A stretch of DNA of 64,000 nucleotides from Pseudomonas abietaniphila (GTDB lineage Bacteria; Pseudomonadota; Gammaproteobacteria; Pseudomonadales; Pseudomonadaceae): contig NZ_FNCO01000002.1 in assembly GCF_900100795.1 (NCBI RefSeq), positions 702,007-766,006 on the forward strand, given 5' to 3'. The position numbers and the translations under genes were made by a program. Each line of letters starts with the position of its first letter. Within the stretch, counting starts at the first letter, position 1. The notes below the pieces were generated by a model. That model was given only the letters and a program-made list of their open reading frames with translations, made no database searches and was not told the DNA's origin. Positions 62,573-64,000 of the stretch are shown one piece after another.

Positions 62573-63775
62573 ATGACCACTCCCCTGACCTCCACGCTCA
62601 AAGCACCCGCGCAAGGGCTGTCCCGCGCCATGGTGCTGCTTTTTGCATTTTGCTGCGGCGCCATCGTCGCCAATCTTTACTACGCCCAGCCCATCGTTGA
62701 GTTGATTGCGCCGGACCTTGGCCTCTCGTCCAGCAATGCCAGTCTCATCGTGTCGCTGACCCAGATCGGGTATGCATTGGGCTTGCTGTTTCTGGTGCCG
62801 CTGTCCGACCTTGTCGAAAACCGCAAACTGATGATCGCCACCGCCGTGGTGGCGGGCGCTAGCCTGTTGGCGGCCGCGACGCTGCAACACGCCAACGGGT
62901 TCCTCCTGGTTTCGCTGGTCATCGGCTTCAGCTCGGTATCGGTGCAAATGCTGATTCCGCTGGCAGCCCACCTGGCGCCCGAGCAGTCTCGCGGCCAGGT
63001 GGTGGGCAACATCATGAGTGGCCTGTTATTGGGCATCCTGCTCGCCCGTCCGCTGTCGAGCCTGGTGGCCGACCATTTCGGCTGGCGCGCGGTGTTCCTG
63101 TACGCCGCCGGGGTGATGCTGGCGATCGTCGCCGTGCTGGCGCTGACCATCCCGAAACGGGTGCCTGACCACAAAGCGTCTTACGGTGAATTGTTGAAAT
63201 CGCTGATGACTCTGATGCGTCGGCATGCGGTACTGCGCCAGCGGGCGCTGTATCAGGGGCTGCTGTTCGCGGCATTCAGCTTGTTCTGGACCGCAGTGCC
63301 GATGGAACTGGCGCGTCGTTTCGGCTTGTCACAGACCCAGATCGCCGTATTCGCGCTGGTGGGTGCGATGGGCGCAATCGCCGCGCCGATTGCGGGTCGG
63401 TTAGCCGACAAGGGCCTTACGCAACGGGCTTCGCTGGTGGCACTAGTGCTTGCCCCCGTCGCGTTTCTGTTGGGTCTCAAAGACCCGGGCTACAGTGTGA
63501 TCGGCCTGGCGGTGACCGGCGTCTTGCTGGACTTTGCGGTGCAGATGAGCATGGTGTTGGGTCAACGGGCGATCTATGCGCTGGATCCGGCGAGCCGAGG
63601 GCGTTTGAACGCGTTGTACATGACGAGCATTTTTGTCGGTGGCGCAATCGGTTCGGCGCTGGCCAGCGGGCTGTATGAGCATCATGGTTGGCAGGGCGTG
63701 ATCGCGCTGGGGACGGGTCTGCCGGTGCTGGCGCTGGTGGTGTTTTTGATCGTTGGTTTTAAGCAACGGGCGTAG
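62573..63775 (+). CDS. MFS transporter, YgaY/YybF-like drug or sugar efflux type
   Basis: 400-residue inner-membrane protein with about twelve hydrophobic segments. MFS motif A-like sequence lies in LVPLSDLVENRKLM (loop 2-3) and again as AGRLADKGLTQRAS (loop 8-9). Proton-driven export of a small molecule is likely; the substrate is unknown. ATG 62573 has a poor ribosome site. Confidence 0.85.
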   Translation: MTTPLTSTLKAPAQGLSRAMVLLFAFCCGAIVANLYYAQPIVELIAPDLGLSSSNASLIVSLTQIGYALGLLFLVPLSDLVENRKLMIATAVVAGASLLAAATLQHANGFLLVSLVIGFSSVSVQMLIPLAAHLAPEQSRGQVVGNIMSGLLLGILLARPLSSLVADHFGWRAVFLYAAGVMLAIVAVLALTIPKRVPDHKASYGELLKSLMTLMRRHAVLRQRALYQGLLFAAFSLFWTAVPMELARRFGLSQTQIAVFALVGAMGAIAAPIAGRLADKGLTQRASLVALVLAPVAFLLGLKDPGYSVIGLAVTGVLLDFAVQMSMVLGQRAIYALDPASRGRLNALYMTSIFVGGAIGSALASGLYEHHGWQGVIALGTGLPVLALVVFLIVGFKQRA

Positions 63776-63802
63776 CAGCTGAATGGCGTCATCGCGAACT
63801 TC

Positions 63803-63839
63803 AACACCTCGGGGGCTTGTGCGTTCGGGGTGTTTTTTT
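63803..63839 (+). terminator. terminator after MFS gene
   Basis: AACACCTCG / CGGGGTGTT stem (one G-T pair) followed by a run of seven T, 27 bp after the stop. Confidence 0.75.
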
Positions 63840-63924
63840 GGGTGACGCTAAGGTGGTGGGTGGATCGGTTGGATTTGGGTGGTGCGGATAGGTTTGGCCT
63901 GGAGGCCAAACTGTTCCGCCTTCG

Positions 63925-64000
63925 TGAACTGACCCCCGAAAGTTGGACAAATTACAGACTCATTATCTGGTCTCGGAATTGTACCGGACTGAGGCCGTTG
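63925..64000. mobile_element. end of an IS3-family (IS150-type) insertion sequence
   Basis: The sequence TGAACTGACCCCCGAAAGTT followed by GGACA (63925-63949) is a typical IS3-family terminal inverted repeat, and a transposase C-terminus reads inward 3 bp later. The rest of the element lies beyond the window. Confidence 0.85.
63952..64000 (-). CDS. IS3-family transposase OrfB, C-terminal end only
   Basis: Fifteen codons and a stop (TAA at 63952-63954) are visible on the minus strand, reading NGLSPVQFRDQIMSL. This matches the LSPVQYR-type ending of the integrase-like OrfB of IS150-group elements. Whether the gene is intact cannot be judged. Confidence 0.85.
   Translation of the reverse strand, partial: NGLSPVQFRDQIMSL

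Overview
The window looks like chromosomal DNA of a plant-associated Pseudomonas of, or close to, the P. syringae complex. Base composition is GC-rich in most genes. Many genes are typical of the genus: bphO/bphP, a YdiJ-like D-2-hydroxyglutarate dehydrogenase, an OprD porin, a GlxA-type regulator and a DUF2790 protein. The decisive marker is a P. syringae-type hrp/hrc type III secretion (T3SS) block with HrpL and hrp boxes. The species cannot be fixed from sequence reading alone.

Layout. 1-7 kb: a light-sensing operon on the minus strand (heme oxygenase bphO, bacteriophytochrome kinase bphP, and a PcaQ-like LysR regulator cut by the window edge), a GapN-type dehydrogenase and a diguanylate cyclase. 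7-17 kb: msrA, an orphan histidine kinase, a GlxA-type regulator, an exported alpha/beta hydrolase, a small hydroxy-acid/amino-acid group (3-hydroxyacyl-CoA dehydrogenase family, SDR, PLP dehydratase, AraC), a nucleotidyltransferase-fold protein and a GNAT acetyltransferase. 17-21.4 kb: a D-2-hydroxyglutarate dehydrogenase-like flavoprotein and a LysR. 21.5-30 kb: a seven-gene minus-strand operon (osmC-like, acyl-CoA dehydrogenase-like flavoprotein, rubredoxin-fused FAD reductase, nitrate/cyanate-type ABC importer, cyanase). It has a near-consensus sigma-54 promoter, and a perfect 40-bp palindrome lies between it and the gene of its probable NifA-like activator. 30-34.9 kb: a chloroperoxidase-like hydrolase, an ABM monooxygenase, tRNA-Asn, a succinate-semialdehyde-type dehydrogenase with a divergent LysR, and a YbdD-like protein. 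35-38.2 kb: an AT-richer accessory stretch with a secreted RNase T2, a DUF2790 protein and an exported protein made of seventeen 13-residue repeats.

38.2-53.3 kb: half of a T3SS island. On the minus strand an hrp-box operon encodes a HrpK translocator and a harpin/lytic-transglycosylase (HopP1-like), and hrpL has its own sigma-54-type promoter. On the plus strand hrpJ-hrcV-hrpQ-hrcN-hrpO-hrpP-hrcQa-hrcQb-hrcR-hrcS-hrcT-hrcU forms one tightly coupled operon behind an hrp box. The other half of a P. syringae hrp/hrc cluster (hrpR/S, hrpA, hrpZ, hrpB, hrcJ, hrpD/E, hrpF/G, hrcC, hrpT/V) is not in the more than 10 kb downstream of hrcU.

53.5-64 kb: a LysR, an OprD-family porin, an AraC regulator, an HD-fold protein with a degenerate metal site, and a three-gene signalling operon (wHTH-NB-ARC regulator, FixJ-like response regulator, Ser/Thr-kinase-like-GAF-histidine kinase hybrid). 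An MFS transporter follows, and the end of an IS3-family element lies at the right edge.

The two best candidates for new biology are the sigma-54-controlled operon that ends in cyanase, and the split hrp island with its repeat-protein neighbour.
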